Notes: generated from the letters alone by a model not told the origin. Shown: positions 44,763 to 54,590, counted from the stretch's first letter. The stretch: 64,000 nucleotides of DNA from Planotetraspora sp. A-T 1434 (GCF_025420585.1 NZ_JAOEGB010000001.1:682001-746000), one strand, 5' to 3'. A program made the numbers and translations.

Positions 44763-45425
44763 CTACGGACGGGTACGGCGGAGCCAGGCATAGGCGGCGA
44801 GGCCGACCACGGGCCAGAGCAGCGACCAGGCGGCGAGCCCCGGCAGGTTGTCCAGCAGCACGCCGTGGTGGCCGTCCTTCATCCAGGTCAGGACCGGAAC
44901 CGTGAGCCAGCGCGCCCCGGACGCGCTGAGGAGCAGCATCGCGAGATAGCCAAAGATCAGGACGAGGCTGGACACGGCCGGAGACGGCAGGATGGGGCGG
45001 CTGGTCAGAGCCCCGAGCGCCACGCCCGCGGTGACGGCCAGGAAGTGCAGGCACACGCCCGTGAGGAGCACGACCGGGCTCGGACCGGACGAAAGGCGGG
45101 CCAGCAAGGCCGCTTCGGCGATCGCGGCCAGGCCCAGGTCGAAGGCGTAGACCGCGAGGATCCCGCTGATGATCTCCCTGCGACCGGCGGCGGTGATGGA
45201 GATCATCCGCTGCTCGTCCGGCTCGCTGTCGAGAAGGCCGCGAGCCGCCCAGGCGAACACCGGGATGAGGATGCCGGCGGAGTCCGCCGTGGCGCCGATC
45301 TCCTGGCCTGCCGGGACCGGCGCGGCATAGAGAATCGCCAGCAGCGGCAGCAGCCCGATGAGTGGCTGGAGGGCGCGGTGCGACCTCACGTATCCGGCGA
45401 TTCTGAACCGGACGAGGGCGATCAT
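44763..45425 (-). CDS. ABC transporter membrane protein
   Basis: About 220 residues with six predicted membrane spans (e.g. LIGLLPLLAILYA, ILAVYAFDLGLAAIAEAALL, VCLHFLAVTAGVALGALT, LVLIFGYLAMLLLSA). It is the permease partner of the ATPase coded just upstream on the same strand (46-base gap). The substrate is unknown; the arrangement resembles small bacterial exporters. I start at ATG 45425; the long upstream extension of this frame overlaps the ATPase gene and is spurious. Confidence 0.78.
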   Translation of the reverse strand: MIALVRFRIAGYVRSHRALQPLIGLLPLLAILYAAPVPAGQEIGATADSAGILIPVFAWAARGLLDSEPDEQRMISITAAGRREIISGILAVYAFDLGLAAIAEAALLARLSSGPSPVVLLTGVCLHFLAVTAGVALGALTSRPILPSPAVSSLVLIFGYLAMLLLSASGARWLTVPVLTWMKDGHHGVLLDNLPGLAAWSLLWPVVGLAAYAWLRRTRP

Positions 45426-45471
45426 CCCGGCGACTCCTCGGCGAGCGTGGGAACTGCTGCTTTCAGCGCGA

Positions 45472-46341
45472 TCATCTGGCCGCCTCCCGCGTGACACGGA
45501 CGGCGTGGCCCTCGGCGCGCAGGCGGTCGGCCAGCTCGGCGGCCTTCGGTGCGGCCACGGCGACCTCCAGCACGGTGACGGGCGCGGAGTCGCCGGCGTC
45601 ATCAGCCGGTGCGTTCCCGGCCGCGACCTCCGCCGCCGGCGCGTGGCGGGTCGCGGCCTCGGCCGGCGGTGCGTCGTGGGTTGGGGTGTCCGTCGGCGTC
45701 GCGGCGCCAGACACCGGCGCGTGGGCAGAGACGGCCTCCGCGGGGAGGTCCCTGACCGACCCGTCCCGGACCTCGTGACGCCGGATCGCCGGGAAGGTGC
45801 GGAGACCGCCCTGGTGGTCGCTGACGACCACGATGCCGCCTCTGGCCGAGACCTCGCCGATGATCCGAGGAAGCTCGGCCCGCGTGGCGGCGTCGAGGCC
45901 CGCGAAGGGCTCGTCGAGGATGAGCAGGCCGGGCTCGCAGACCAGCGCCTGGACAAGGCCGACCTTGTGGGCGCTCCCCTTGGAGAGTTCGGGGAGCCGC
46001 CGCCCCAGCAGATGGTCCATGCCGAGCCGTTCCGTCCACTCGCCGATCCGGGCGGGGTTTACGCGCCTGATGTCGGCCATGTGCCGCAGGTAGGCGGCCA
46101 CCGTGAACGGCTGGTCGGCCGGGAAGCGTTCCGGGGCGTATCCCACCGTGCCGGGGCGCTCCTCGATCGCTCCCTTGACGGGTCTCAGAAGCCCCGCCAA
46201 CAGTCGCAGCAGAGTGGATTTTCCCGTGCCGTTGGGCCCTACCACCTCGACCACGTCTCCCGGGTCGAAGGCCAGCCGCACGCCGGACAGCACCCACGGA
46301 TCCCGCCGCCCGTAACGGAAGGACAAGTTAGAGAGGCGCAT
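45472..46341 (-). CDS. ABC transporter ATP-binding protein
   Basis: A 289-residue ATPase: Walker A GPNGTGKSTLL near residue 36, signature LSKGSAHKVGLVQAL, Walker B LLILDEPFAGLD, and H-loop SDHQG. Beyond residue 205 it carries a Pro/Ala/Thr-rich linker (TPTHDAPPAEAATRHAPA) and a small C-terminal domain, unusual for a plain ATPase. It pairs with the adjacent membrane protein as a probable exporter. Confidence 0.9.
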   Translation of the reverse strand: MRLSNLSFRYGRRDPWVLSGVRLAFDPGDVVEVVGPNGTGKSTLLRLLAGLLRPVKGAIEERPGTVGYAPERFPADQPFTVAAYLRHMADIRRVNPARIGEWTERLGMDHLLGRRLPELSKGSAHKVGLVQALVCEPGLLILDEPFAGLDAATRAELPRIIGEVSARGGIVVVSDHQGGLRTFPAIRRHEVRDGSVRDLPAEAVSAHAPVSGAATPTDTPTHDAPPAEAATRHAPAAEVAAGNAPADDAGDSAPVTVLEVAVAAPKAAELADRLRAEGHAVRVTREAAR

Positions 46342-46505
46342 AGATCCCGCAGCGTATCGGGATATGTCATTTCATGCCCCTGCATCGAGCCTGGCGCGGC
46401 CGGTTACGTGGGCCATTATGTGGCCCGATCACGAGGGCTCGCTTTTGCCTTCGCCGTACCGACACAATGGATGTCGCTTTACCGAGCGGCGGGCCGGAGG
46501 AGTGC

Positions 46506-47498
46506 GTGAATCGCTTCCCACGAGTCATGGGAGTACGGCTGGGCTACGACCCCCAGCAGGTCGACGAGTTGATCCAGAGGATCGAGCGCACACTCCGCCG
46601 TGCCCCTTCGGAAGGTCCGCCGGTTACGGCCGACGACATCCGGGGCGCCAAGTTCGGCGTCAAACTGGGCGGCTACAACGAGATCGCCGTCGACTTCGCG
46701 CTCGACGCGTTCATCGTCGCCATGGAGAGCCGCGCCGCCCAGACGGAGACCCCATCCGCCCTTCCCGCCCTTCCCGCTCTTCCCGGCGAAACCCCCGGCG
46801 CCCTCGGCGCGGCGGAACCTCACCCGCCCCATCGCGCCGACGCCTATAAGGCCCCCGTGGCGGACCAGGTCAAGGGTCCTGAAGAGGTCCGTGGCCCCGT
46901 TCGGGACGTCGCCGTACGGCCTGCGGATCCTCGGCCTGAGGACGCCGTACGGCCTGCGGGGCCTGGCCTCCCGGTGAAGGGCGCCGTGCCTGAGCTCGCG
47001 AAGACCGAGTTTGGGAAGACTGAGCCTGAGAAGACCGAGTCTGAGAAGACCGAGTTTGAGAAGACCGGGTTCGCGAAGACGCTGGAGATCGCCCCGCAGG
47101 CGCAAGCCGTACGGCAGGCCGGCCTGGCCCCCGAAGGGGCCACCGGCGACCCGAGCCCAGCCAGGCAGCACGGCCCAGCGGGGGAGCCGGCCCCAATCCG
47201 GGAGCGCGGCTCGGCCGAGGGCGACAGCCCGCCGGGCCGGTGGGAGACGGAGGCCGCCAGGGTGGAGCGGGTGGCGTTCCGGCCGGGCAGGTTCGGCATG
47301 GGCTACAAGGAAGCCGAGGTCGACGCCTTCCTCGACCGGGTGGTCGCCACCTTGCGCGGCACGGCCGATCGGCCGGTGACGCCGGAGCAGGTCAAGAACG
47401 CCACGTTCGCCACCGTCATGTTCCGCGCGGGCTACGCGATCAGCGAGGTGGACGGTTTCCTCGCGGAGATCGCCGGGATCCTGGAGCGCCGAGCGTAG
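46506..47498 (+). CDS. DivIVA-domain-like protein with repeat linker
   Basis: About 330 residues. DivIVA-type motifs occur at both ends: VRLGYDPQQVDELIQRIERTL with KFGVKLGGYNEIAVDFALDAFIVAM near the N-terminus, and FRPGRFGMGYKEAEVDAFLDRVVATL with TFATVMFRAGYAISEVDGFLAEIAGIL at the C-terminus. Between them is about 170 residues of Pro/Ala-rich and charged repeat linker. Such proteins locate to curved membrane or septa; this role is inferred. GTG 46506 has a strong ribosome binding site (GGAGGA); upstream starts do not. Confidence 0.75.
   Translation: MNRFPRVMGVRLGYDPQQVDELIQRIERTLRRAPSEGPPVTADDIRGAKFGVKLGGYNEIAVDFALDAFIVAMESRAAQTETPSALPALPALPGETPGALGAAEPHPPHRADAYKAPVADQVKGPEEVRGPVRDVAVRPADPRPEDAVRPAGPGLPVKGAVPELAKTEFGKTEPEKTESEKTEFEKTGFAKTLEIAPQAQAVRQAGLAPEGATGDPSPARQHGPAGEPAPIRERGSAEGDSPPGRWETEAARVERVAFRPGRFGMGYKEAEVDAFLDRVVATLRGTADRPVTPEQVKNATFATVMFRAGYAISEVDGFLAEIAGILERRA
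47001..47075 (+). repeat. 15-bp tandem repeat encoding KTEFE units
   Basis: Five units of AAGACCGAGTTTGAG with small changes encode KTEFG-KTEPE-KTESE-KTEFE-KTGFA in the linker of the DivIVA-like protein. Confidence 0.8.
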
Positions 47499-47612
47499 CC
47501 GTTCCGTGGCACGCATCCCCGCAAAAGCCGCAAAAGCCGCAAAACGGCACGCGTATGCCGTATTCATCGCTCAGGGCAACATTCAGTGAGACAATGCAGC
47601 ACGATAGGACGC

Positions 47613-49115
47613 ATGCTTCGCAGACGATCCCCCCTCGCGGCGCTCGCTTCCGCCGCCGGTTTCTCGTTGCTCGCCGCCGCCGTGATCCCCACCGCCGCTG
47701 ACGCGGACGCCCTGACGACCCGGCAGACCACAGCGCTGACCACTGGGCTGACCACTGGGCCGGCCACAGCGCTGATCACAGGGCCGGCGTCGGCGAGGGC
47801 GACCTTCACCCCTGGATCCGCCGGGGTGGGCGACCCGTACTTCCCCAAGGCCGGCAACGGCGGCTACGACGTCGGGCATTACGACCTCAATCTGCGGTTC
47901 GACCCGAAGAGCCGGCGCCTGAGCGCGACCGCGACGATCACGGCGGCGGCGACGCAGGACCTCTCGCGGTTCGACCTCGACTTCTCCGGACCCAAGATCC
48001 ACAAGGTCGAGGTGAACGGCAGGAAGGCCGCCTACACCCGCAAGGGTCAAGAGTTGATCATCACCCCCAAGAGCGGCTTGCCGTCGGGGGCCACGTTCAC
48101 CGTCGAGGTGTCCTACGCCGGGAAGCCGAAGGCGATCAATGACGAGGCGCTCGGCCTGGAAGGGTGGATCAACACCAAGGACGGCGCGGTCGTGCTGTCC
48201 GAGCCGGACGGCGCCCGGAGCTGGTTCCCGGCCAACGACACCCCCAGGGACAAGGCCACCTTCACCTTCCACGTCACCGCGCCGGTCAACGTGACCGTCC
48301 TGGCCAACGGCGAGCCGAAGAACCCCGGCATCGTGGGCGTGCGCAACGGCTACACCACGGTGAAGTGGGAGATGACCCAGCCGATGGCGACGTACCTCGC
48401 CATGGTCGCGATCGGCAAGTTCAAGGTCACGGAGGGCGTCGTCAACGGCGTGCCCAACATCACGGCCTACGACCCGGCGCTCGCCAAACAGGCCAAGTAC
48501 CTCCACCGGACCACCGCCAAGGCGATCAAGTGGGAGTCGAAGGTCTTCGGCGCCTACCCGTTCTCCTCGACCGGTGGAATCGCCGACAAGCTCGGCGTCG
48601 CGTACTCGCTGGAGACCCAGGGCAGGCCCGTTTACGACGGCGGTTCGGAAATGGCCGGCGACGACCTGGTGATCGTGCACGAGCTGGCCCACCAGTGGTT
48701 CGGCGACAGCGTGGGCGTGCGGAGCTGGAAGGACATCTGGCTCAACGAGGGCTTCGCCACCTACGCCGAGTGGCTGTACGAGGAGCAGCACGGCGGCTCC
48801 TCGGCCCAGAAGACCTTCGCCCGCGATTACAAGCAGAAGGGCCGCTTCTGGAAGGTCAAGACCGGTGACCCCGGCAAGGCGGAGCTGTTCAACGGCGACG
48901 CAATCTACACGCGAGGCGCGATGACGCTGCACGCGCTCCGCAAGAAGATCGGCGACGAGACGTTCTTCAAGCTGCTCCCGGCCTGGGCCGAGGAGAACAG
49001 GCACGGCACGGTCACCACGCAGGACTTCGTGGACCTGGCGGAGAAGCTGTCCGGCCAGGACCTCGACGGCCTCTTCGACGCCTGGCTCTACCACGCGGGC
49101 AAGCCGGCCCTCTAG
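47613..49115 (+). CDS. Secreted M1 family metallopeptidase
   Basis: About 500 residues. A signal peptide (SPLAALASAAGFSLLAAAVIPTAADA) is followed by a Thr-rich repeat and the aminopeptidase N-like beta domain (GGYDVGHYDLNLRFDPKS). The catalytic domain has HELAH near residue 356 and the downstream Glu in NEGFATYAEWLYEEQ; YSLETQ replaces the usual GAMEN. It probably releases N-terminal residues from peptides outside the cell. Start ATG 47613; GTG 47586 would add 9 residues. The 3' end overlaps the convergent pucR-type gene by 4 bases. Confidence 0.9.
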   Translation: MLRRRSPLAALASAAGFSLLAAAVIPTAADADALTTRQTTALTTGLTTGPATALITGPASARATFTPGSAGVGDPYFPKAGNGGYDVGHYDLNLRFDPKSRRLSATATITAAATQDLSRFDLDFSGPKIHKVEVNGRKAAYTRKGQELIITPKSGLPSGATFTVEVSYAGKPKAINDEALGLEGWINTKDGAVVLSEPDGARSWFPANDTPRDKATFTFHVTAPVNVTVLANGEPKNPGIVGVRNGYTTVKWEMTQPMATYLAMVAIGKFKVTEGVVNGVPNITAYDPALAKQAKYLHRTTAKAIKWESKVFGAYPFSSTGGIADKLGVAYSLETQGRPVYDGGSEMAGDDLVIVHELAHQWFGDSVGVRSWKDIWLNEGFATYAEWLYEEQHGGSSAQKTFARDYKQKGRFWKVKTGDPGKAELFNGDAIYTRGAMTLHALRKKIGDETFFKLLPAWAEENRHGTVTTQDFVDLAEKLSGQDLDGLFDAWLYHAGKPAL

Positions 49116-50629
49116 GAGATCCTCCCGAGCTGGCGTCCGGCCCGGATGGCCAGCCACACCTCGGCGAAGTCACCGGTCGCGGCGAGATCGCGGCCGGTGA
49201 GCGCGCCGAAGCGGCGGAGCCGGTAGGCCAGCGTGTTGGGATGGATGTGCAGCGCACGTGCCGCGTCTTCGGTCCTGCGGTCGCGTTCCATCCACGTCCG
49301 CACCGATGCGACCAGGCCGGACCCGTGCTCGGCGTCGTAGCGCAGCGCCTCGCCGAGCACGTGCTCGACCAGGCCGGCCAGCACGCCCGCGTCGTCGGGC
49401 AGCCATCGGCCGGTGGTGTCCTCGCCGTACGGCACCAGGGGCTGACCCGACTCGGCGGCCCGCGCCGCCGCCCACAGCGCCTCCCGCTGGGCCACCTTCA
49501 GGGACGAGCCCGGCGGCAGGGGCCGGCTCACGCCGACCGCGATCCCCGGAATCTCCCGCAGTGCCGCCACCTCGAATCCGGCCTCGCCCCTCCCCGCAGC
49601 CCCGCCGGGGTGGGCGGGCGCGTCGGCCGTGAGGTGCGCCATCAGCACGTACAGATCCTGGTGGCGGCGGAGCATCAGGTGCGGATGGTCGTCCAAGGCC
49701 CGGACCACCGCGTCGTCGGCCGCGTTCCGCACCACGAGAAGCACGACGTCGGCCTCCGGCGGCAGGCCCATCCGGACGAGCCGGCGCCGGGCGGCCGCCG
49801 GGTCGAGCAGGTCCTGCAGCAGGTCGGCCAGCGTCTCCGCGCCCTGCCGCCGCAGCGTCTCCCGTTGGGTCCGCACCATGGCGACCTGGAGCGCGGCGAC
49901 GGTCGCGATGTGCTGCACGACGGCCAGCCCGGCGGGGCGGGCGCCCTCGCGCTCGAACGCCACCAGGAAACCGGCCGGCCCTCCGGGCGCGGGGACCGGG
50001 AGGGCGAAGCCGCCCGGGATCGTCGGCGGGGCGTCGGGCGACGACGGCAGGGCGGCGCCGTCCGGGGGAACGGGCACTCCCGGCAGCAGCGGCCGCCCCT
50101 GCGGCGTGCTGAGGTAGACGTCGTAGCCCGACAGCCGCTCCAGCCGCTTGAACACCCCGGCCGCGTCGAGCCCTTCCGACGCCAGCCAGCGCAGTGCGCC
50201 GAACACCTGGAGCTGCGCGCCGAGCCGCTGCCGCGCGTCCTCCTGTACGGCTGCCGCGACCTCCTGCGCGATGGCGATGAACGGCACCGCGAGCGGGACC
50301 TCCAGCACCGGGAAGCCGCGCTTCTCGGCGGCGTCGAGGAAGCCCTTGTGCAGCGGCGGCACGTGAAGGCCCGCGCTGAGCGCGAGCGCGGCCACCCCGG
50401 CGTCGTCGAGCCGCTCCAGGTAGGCCCGCTGCGCGGCGGCGGTCCGGGGCACGCCGATCCCGGTCGTCATGATGACCTCCGACCCGAGCAGCCAGGGCGT
50501 CGGGTCCTCCAGCTCGCTCACGTGGGCCCAGGAAACCGACCTGCCGAGGCCGTTCTCGCCCGCCATCACCCGGAGCTGGAGCGCCGGAAACCGGACCAGC
50601 TCCTCCACGGTCACCTTGTTGTCACCCAC
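49112..50629 (-). CDS. PucR family transcriptional regulator
   Basis: About 505 residues. An N-terminal PucR sensor domain (VTVEELVRFPALQLRVMAGENGLGRSVSWAHVSELEDPTPWLLGSEVIMTTG) leads to a GAF/GGDEF-like middle. The C-terminal PucR-type helix-turn-helix is ERDRRTEDAARALHIHPNTLAYRLRRFGALTGRD. The family controls purine, allantoin or GABA catabolism. It is divergent from the permease-cyclase-ureohydrolase genes and is their likely regulator. GTG 50629 and GTG 50614 are both plausible starts. Confidence 0.88.
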   Translation of the reverse strand: MGDNKVTVEELVRFPALQLRVMAGENGLGRSVSWAHVSELEDPTPWLLGSEVIMTTGIGVPRTAAAQRAYLERLDDAGVAALALSAGLHVPPLHKGFLDAAEKRGFPVLEVPLAVPFIAIAQEVAAAVQEDARQRLGAQLQVFGALRWLASEGLDAAGVFKRLERLSGYDVYLSTPQGRPLLPGVPVPPDGAALPSSPDAPPTIPGGFALPVPAPGGPAGFLVAFEREGARPAGLAVVQHIATVAALQVAMVRTQRETLRRQGAETLADLLQDLLDPAAARRRLVRMGLPPEADVVLLVVRNAADDAVVRALDDHPHLMLRRHQDLYVLMAHLTADAPAHPGGAAGRGEAGFEVAALREIPGIAVGVSRPLPPGSSLKVAQREALWAAARAAESGQPLVPYGEDTTGRWLPDDAGVLAGLVEHVLGEALRYDAEHGSGLVASVRTWMERDRRTEDAARALHIHPNTLAYRLRRFGALTGRDLAATGDFAEVWLAIRAGRQLGRIS

Positions 50630-50682
50630 AAGACACACCGTATTTCTCCGTGAATACACCAATTGCCGCTTATGGGCCGTAG

Positions 50683-50698
50683 GTCGGAAAATTTCGAC
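50683..50698. promoter_or_regulatory. Imperfect dyad in the PucR-permease divergent region
   Basis: GTCGGAAAATTTCGAC is palindromic except at two pairs, within an AT-richer part of the 229-base gap between the regulator and permease genes. It is a candidate PucR binding site. Confidence 0.3.
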
Positions 50699-50858
50699 AT
50701 ACGCATCCCCTGAGCAGGGACTTCTCCGCGAGCCGCCATCCCGTGCGCAGCCGTACGCACCGGCCCCCCGCGACGACTCCCGCGCATCGACCCCGCGCAA
50801 CACCCCCAGCGCATCCCCCCGCGCACTGACCCATATCGCGAACCCCTGAGGAGAGGCT

Positions 50859-52385
50859 GTGGCCGAGGCACCCCCGATAACCGAGATCGAGACGTACGGG
50901 GTCGAGCGCATCCCCGACGCCGACCGCACCGCCCGTCCTCTTGACCTGTTCCGCGTGGCCTTCGGCGGAGCGAACACGTTCGCCACGTGCCTGCTGGGCT
51001 CGTTCCCCATCCTGTTCGGCCTCTCGTTCTGGCAGGGACTCGCGGCCACGCTCCTCGGCCTGGTCGTCGGGGCGCTGCTGCTCGCGCCGCTCGCCGTCTT
51101 CGGGCCCGCCAACGGCACGAACAACGCGGTCTCCTCCTCGGCGCATCTCGGCGTCCACGGGCGGGTCGTCGGCTCGTTCCTGTCGTTGCTCACCGCGATC
51201 GCGTTCTTCTCGATCTCGGTGTGGTCGTCCGGCGACGCGCTGGTGGGCGGGGCCGCCCGTCTGGCCGGGGTGCCCCAGAACGACGCGACCTACGCCGTCG
51301 CCTACGGCCTGTTCGCCGCTCTGGTTCTCACGGTCTGCGTGTACGGCTTCCGCTTCATGCTGTTCGTCAACAAGATCGCGGTGGCGGCCGCCTCGGTGCT
51401 GTTCGTGCTGGGCCTGTTCGCGTTCGCCGGGGACTTCGACCCGTCCTACTCCGGCACGTTCAAGTCCACGGCCGACCCGCTCTTCTGGCCGTCGTTCATC
51501 GGTGCCGCGCTGATCGTGCTTTCGAACCCGGTGTCGTTCGGGGCCTTCCTGGGTGACTGGTCCCGATACATCCCGGAGTCGGTTTCCCGCAAGCGCGTCA
51601 TGGCGGCGGCGTTCCTGAGCCAGATCGCGACCGTGCTGCCGTTCTTCTTCGGCCTCGCGACCGCGTCGATCATCGCCGCCAAGGCCGCGCCGTACCTCGA
51701 CCCGGCCGCGCCCAACTACGTCGGCGGCCTCCTGGCCGTGGCCCCGGCCTGGTATTTCCTGCCGGTGTGCCTCATCGCCCTGATCGGCGGCATGTCCACG
51801 GGCACCACCTCGCTGTACGGCACGGGCCTCGACTTCTCCAGCGTCTTCCCGAGGTTCAGCCGGGTGCAGGCCACGGTGTTCATCGGCACGCTGTCGATCG
51901 TCTTCATCTTCGTCGGCCGGTTCGCCGCGAACCTGACCGCGAGCATCTCGACGTTCGCCACGCTGATCATCACCTGCACGGCGCCTTGGATGGTGATCAT
52001 GATCCTGGGCTACGTCACCCGGCGCGGCTGGTACGACCCCGACGCGTTGCAGGTCTTCAACCGGCGCCAGCGCGGCGGGCGTTACTGGTTCTCCCACGGG
52101 TGGAACTGGCGCGGCATGTCGGCCTGGCTGATCTCCGCCGTCGTCGCCATCCTCTTCACCAACATCCCGGGGCAGTACGTGGGGCCGTTTGGCGAGCTCG
52201 CCGGAGGCGTGGACATCTCGCTTCCGCTCGGCCTCGTCCTGGCCGCCGTCCTCTACCTCGGCCTGCTGTTCGCCTTCCCCGAACCACGCGCCGTGTACGG
52301 CCCGGCCGGCCCGCGCCTGGCCCGCGCGGCCGAGACGCCGGTGCCGCCTATCGTGGACGCCGGCAAGCTCCTCGCGGAGGCATAG
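50859..52385 (+). CDS. NCS1 family nucleobase/hydantoin-type permease
   Basis: A 508-residue membrane transporter of the purine-cytosine permease family with about 12 spans. Family features are the N-terminal LFRVAFGGANTFATCLLGSFPILFGLSFWQGL, GPANGTNNAVSSSAHLGVHGRVVGSF, SNPVSFGAFLGDWSRYIP and TGTTSLYGTGLD. It should import a nucleobase-like or related nitrogen compound by cation symport; the substrate cannot be read from sequence. It is probably co-transcribed with the cyclase and ureohydrolase genes that follow. Confidence 0.88.
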   Translation: MAEAPPITEIETYGVERIPDADRTARPLDLFRVAFGGANTFATCLLGSFPILFGLSFWQGLAATLLGLVVGALLLAPLAVFGPANGTNNAVSSSAHLGVHGRVVGSFLSLLTAIAFFSISVWSSGDALVGGAARLAGVPQNDATYAVAYGLFAALVLTVCVYGFRFMLFVNKIAVAAASVLFVLGLFAFAGDFDPSYSGTFKSTADPLFWPSFIGAALIVLSNPVSFGAFLGDWSRYIPESVSRKRVMAAAFLSQIATVLPFFFGLATASIIAAKAAPYLDPAAPNYVGGLLAVAPAWYFLPVCLIALIGGMSTGTTSLYGTGLDFSSVFPRFSRVQATVFIGTLSIVFIFVGRFAANLTASISTFATLIITCTAPWMVIMILGYVTRRGWYDPDALQVFNRRQRGGRYWFSHGWNWRGMSAWLISAVVAILFTNIPGQYVGPFGELAGGVDISLPLGLVLAAVLYLGLLFAFPEPRAVYGPAGPRLARAAETPVPPIVDAGKLLAEA

Positions 52386-52407
52386 GCGTGTACGGCCAGG
52401 GGGCAAT

Positions 52408-53049
52408 GTGATCATCGACCTGTCGGTGCCGATCGTGGGCGGGATGCCGGTCTATCCGGGAGACCCCGAGGTGGAGGTCTCCCGCGCGCTCACGGTGGCG
52501 GCGGAGGGCGTCAACGTCCTCGGCCTCCATCTCGGGTCGCAGTCCGGCACCCACGTGGACGCGCCGTACCACATCGACGACGCCCTCCCCACGCTCGACG
52601 ACCTGCCGCTGGACCGGTTCGTCGGCCCGGCGGCGGTCGTCGACGCGCGTGGCCTGCCGCCCCGCTCGCCGATCGGCCCAGAGACCGTGGCGCCCCGGCT
52701 CCGGCCCGGAGTCATCCTCCTGATCGCCACCGGATGGGCGTCCCGGTGGGGGAGCGACGACTACTTCGCCCATCCCTGGCTGACCCCGGAAGCGGCGGCG
52801 CTGATCGTCGAGTCGGACATCCGGACGGTGGGGATCGACGCGCTCAGCGTGGACCCGACGCCGGCGGAGGAGTTCCCGGCGCACCGCATCCTCTGCGGGG
52901 CCCACGCCGTCATCGCGGAGAACCTGCGCAACCTGGACCCCGTCCTCGACGCCCAGGCGGCGGGCCGGGAGATCGAGGTCTCCCTCCTGCCGATCCGGCT
53001 GGCCGCGGCGGACGGCGCCCCGGTGCGGGCGGTCGCCCGGGTGCGGTGA
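52408..53049 (+). CDS. Cyclase family (kynurenine formamidase-like) hydrolase
   Basis: A 213-residue metal-dependent hydrolase. It begins [21 protein letters not shown] and has the metal-binding signature [14 protein letters not shown] near residue 52, then [12 protein letters not shown] and [12 protein letters not shown]. Family members open amide or ester bonds of ring or formyl substrates. Between a permease and a ureohydrolase, it may hydrolyse an amide or ureide intermediate. GTG 52408, 22 bases after the permease stop. Confidence 0.85.
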   Translation: MIIDLSVPIVGGMPVYPGDPEVEVSRALTVAAEGVNVLGLHLGSQSGTHVDAPYHIDDALPTLDDLPLDRFVGPAAVVDARGLPPRSPIGPETVAPRLRPGVILLIATGWASRWGSDDYFAHPWLTPEAAALIVESDIRTVGIDALSVDPTPAEEFPAHRILCGAHAVIAENLRNLDPVLDAQAAGREIEVSLLPIRLAAADGAPVRAVARVR

Positions 53050-53111
53050 CCGCCCGGCCCATGCATTCCAGCCGTAGAGCCGCCGGCTCTTGGACGAAAG
53101 GATTGAGCAGA

Positions 53112-54071
53112 ATGACCGAGCCTCGGGGGCCCGTCGACTCCTCCCGCGTTCCGCGCTTCGCGGGCCCGGCGACCTTCGCGCGCCTGCCGCGACTGGACGA
53201 GGTGCCCCGCGCCGATGTGGCCGTCGTCGGCGTGCCGTTCGACAGCGGCGTGTCCTACCGGCCGGGTGCCCGGTTCGGCCCTTCGGCGGTCCGCGAGGCC
53301 AGCCGGCTGCTCCGGCCGTACAACCCGGGGCTGGACGTCTCGCCGTTCGACGCGGTGCAGGTCGCGGACGCCGGAGACATCGCGTGCAACCCGTTCGACA
53401 TCAACGAGGCCGTTGAGACGATCGAGGACGCCGCGTCGGCGCTGATGCGCGACGGCGCCCGCCTCGTCACGATCGGCGGCGACCACACGATCGCACTGCC
53501 CCTGCTGCGCGCCGCCGCCAAGGTCCACGGTCCCGTGGCGCTGCTGCACTTCGACGCCCACCTGGACACCTGGGACACCTATTTCGGGGCCGAGTACACC
53601 CACGGCACGCCGTTCCGCCGGGCCGTCGAGGAGGGCATCCTCGACACGGAGGCGCTCAGCCACGTCGGCACCCGTGGCCCGCTCTACGGCAGGAAGGACC
53701 TGGAGGACGACCGCCGGATGGGCTTCGGCATCGTGACCAGCGCAGACGTGATGCGCCGGGGCGTGGACGAGATCGCGGACGCGCTGCGCCGGCGGATCGG
53801 CGGGCGGCCGCTGTACGTCTCGATCGACATCGACGTGCTCGACCCGGCGCATGCGCCGGGCACGGGCACTCCGGAGGCGGGCGGCCTCACGAGCCGGGAA
53901 CTGCTGGAGATCCTGCGCGGGCTGGCGGGAAGCGACCTGATCGGCGCGGACGTCGTGGAGGTCTCTCCGGCGTACGACCACGCCGAGATCACCTCGGTCG
54001 CCGCGTCGCACGTGGCCTACGACCTGGTCAGTCTGCTCGCGCTCCAGCTCGGAGCCGGACGCGCGGCCTGA
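53112..54071 (+). CDS. speB: Agmatinase / ureohydrolase
   Basis: A 319-residue binuclear manganese enzyme of the arginase family. All metal motifs are present: [16 protein letters not shown], and [22 protein letters not shown]. It releases urea from a guanidino compound, most likely agmatine to putrescine, given the polyamine importer and oxidation genes downstream. Guanidinobutyrate or another guanidino acid is possible. Start ATG 53112. Confidence 0.88.
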   Translation: MTEPRGPVDSSRVPRFAGPATFARLPRLDEVPRADVAVVGVPFDSGVSYRPGARFGPSAVREASRLLRPYNPGLDVSPFDAVQVADAGDIACNPFDINEAVETIEDAASALMRDGARLVTIGGDHTIALPLLRAAAKVHGPVALLHFDAHLDTWDTYFGAEYTHGTPFRRAVEEGILDTEALSHVGTRGPLYGRKDLEDDRRMGFGIVTSADVMRRGVDEIADALRRRIGGRPLYVSIDIDVLDPAHAPGTGTPEAGGLTSRELLEILRGLAGSDLIGADVVEVSPAYDHAEITSVAASHVAYDLVSLLALQLGAGRAA

Positions 54072-54101
54072 CCGCCGGTGTGCCGCCGCCGGGGAGCCCG
54101 A

Positions 54102-54590
54102 TCAGCGGGTTCCCCATGAGTAGGTCTGCTTGTGCAGCTTGAGGTAGACGAACGTCTCGGTCGCCCGCACGCTGGGGATCGCCCGGATCTTGCCGAGGAT
54201 CTCCAGCAGGTGGCTGTCGCCCTCGCAGACCACCTCGACCATGATGTCGAGCGAGCCCGCCGTCAGCACGACGTAATCGATCTCGTCGATCGACGACAGC
54301 TCGTCGGCGACGGTCTCCAGATCGCCCTCGCACTTGATGCCGATCATCGCCTGCCGGGGGAAGCCGAGCGTGAGCGGGTCGGTGACCGCGACGATCTGCA
54401 TGACGCCGAGGTCCAGGAGCCGCTGCACCCGCTGGCGCACCGCCGCCTCCGACAGCCCCACCGCCTTGCCGATCGCGGCGTACGGCTTTCGCCCGTCCAT
54501 CTGAAGCTGCTCGACGATCTGCTTGGAGATCTCGTCGAGCACGACGGGTCCACCCTTGGCGGCCGCGCGTACCTTTGGCGGAGTCGTCAT
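54102..54590 (-). CDS. Lrp/AsnC family transcriptional regulator
   Basis: A 162-residue protein with an N-terminal helix-turn-helix (LDEISKQIVEQLQMDGRKPYAAIGKAVGLSEAAVRQRVQRLLDLG) and a C-terminal RAM ligand-binding domain (VELS-like GSLDIMVEVVCEGDSHLLEIL). It is divergent from the aldehyde dehydrogenase gene and is likely to control it and the importer genes. Confidence 0.92.
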   Translation of the reverse strand: MTTPPKVRAAAKGGPVVLDEISKQIVEQLQMDGRKPYAAIGKAVGLSEAAVRQRVQRLLDLGVMQIVAVTDPLTLGFPRQAMIGIKCEGDLETVADELSSIDEIDYVVLTAGSLDIMVEVVCEGDSHLLEILGKIRAIPSVRATETFVYLKLHKQTYSWGTR

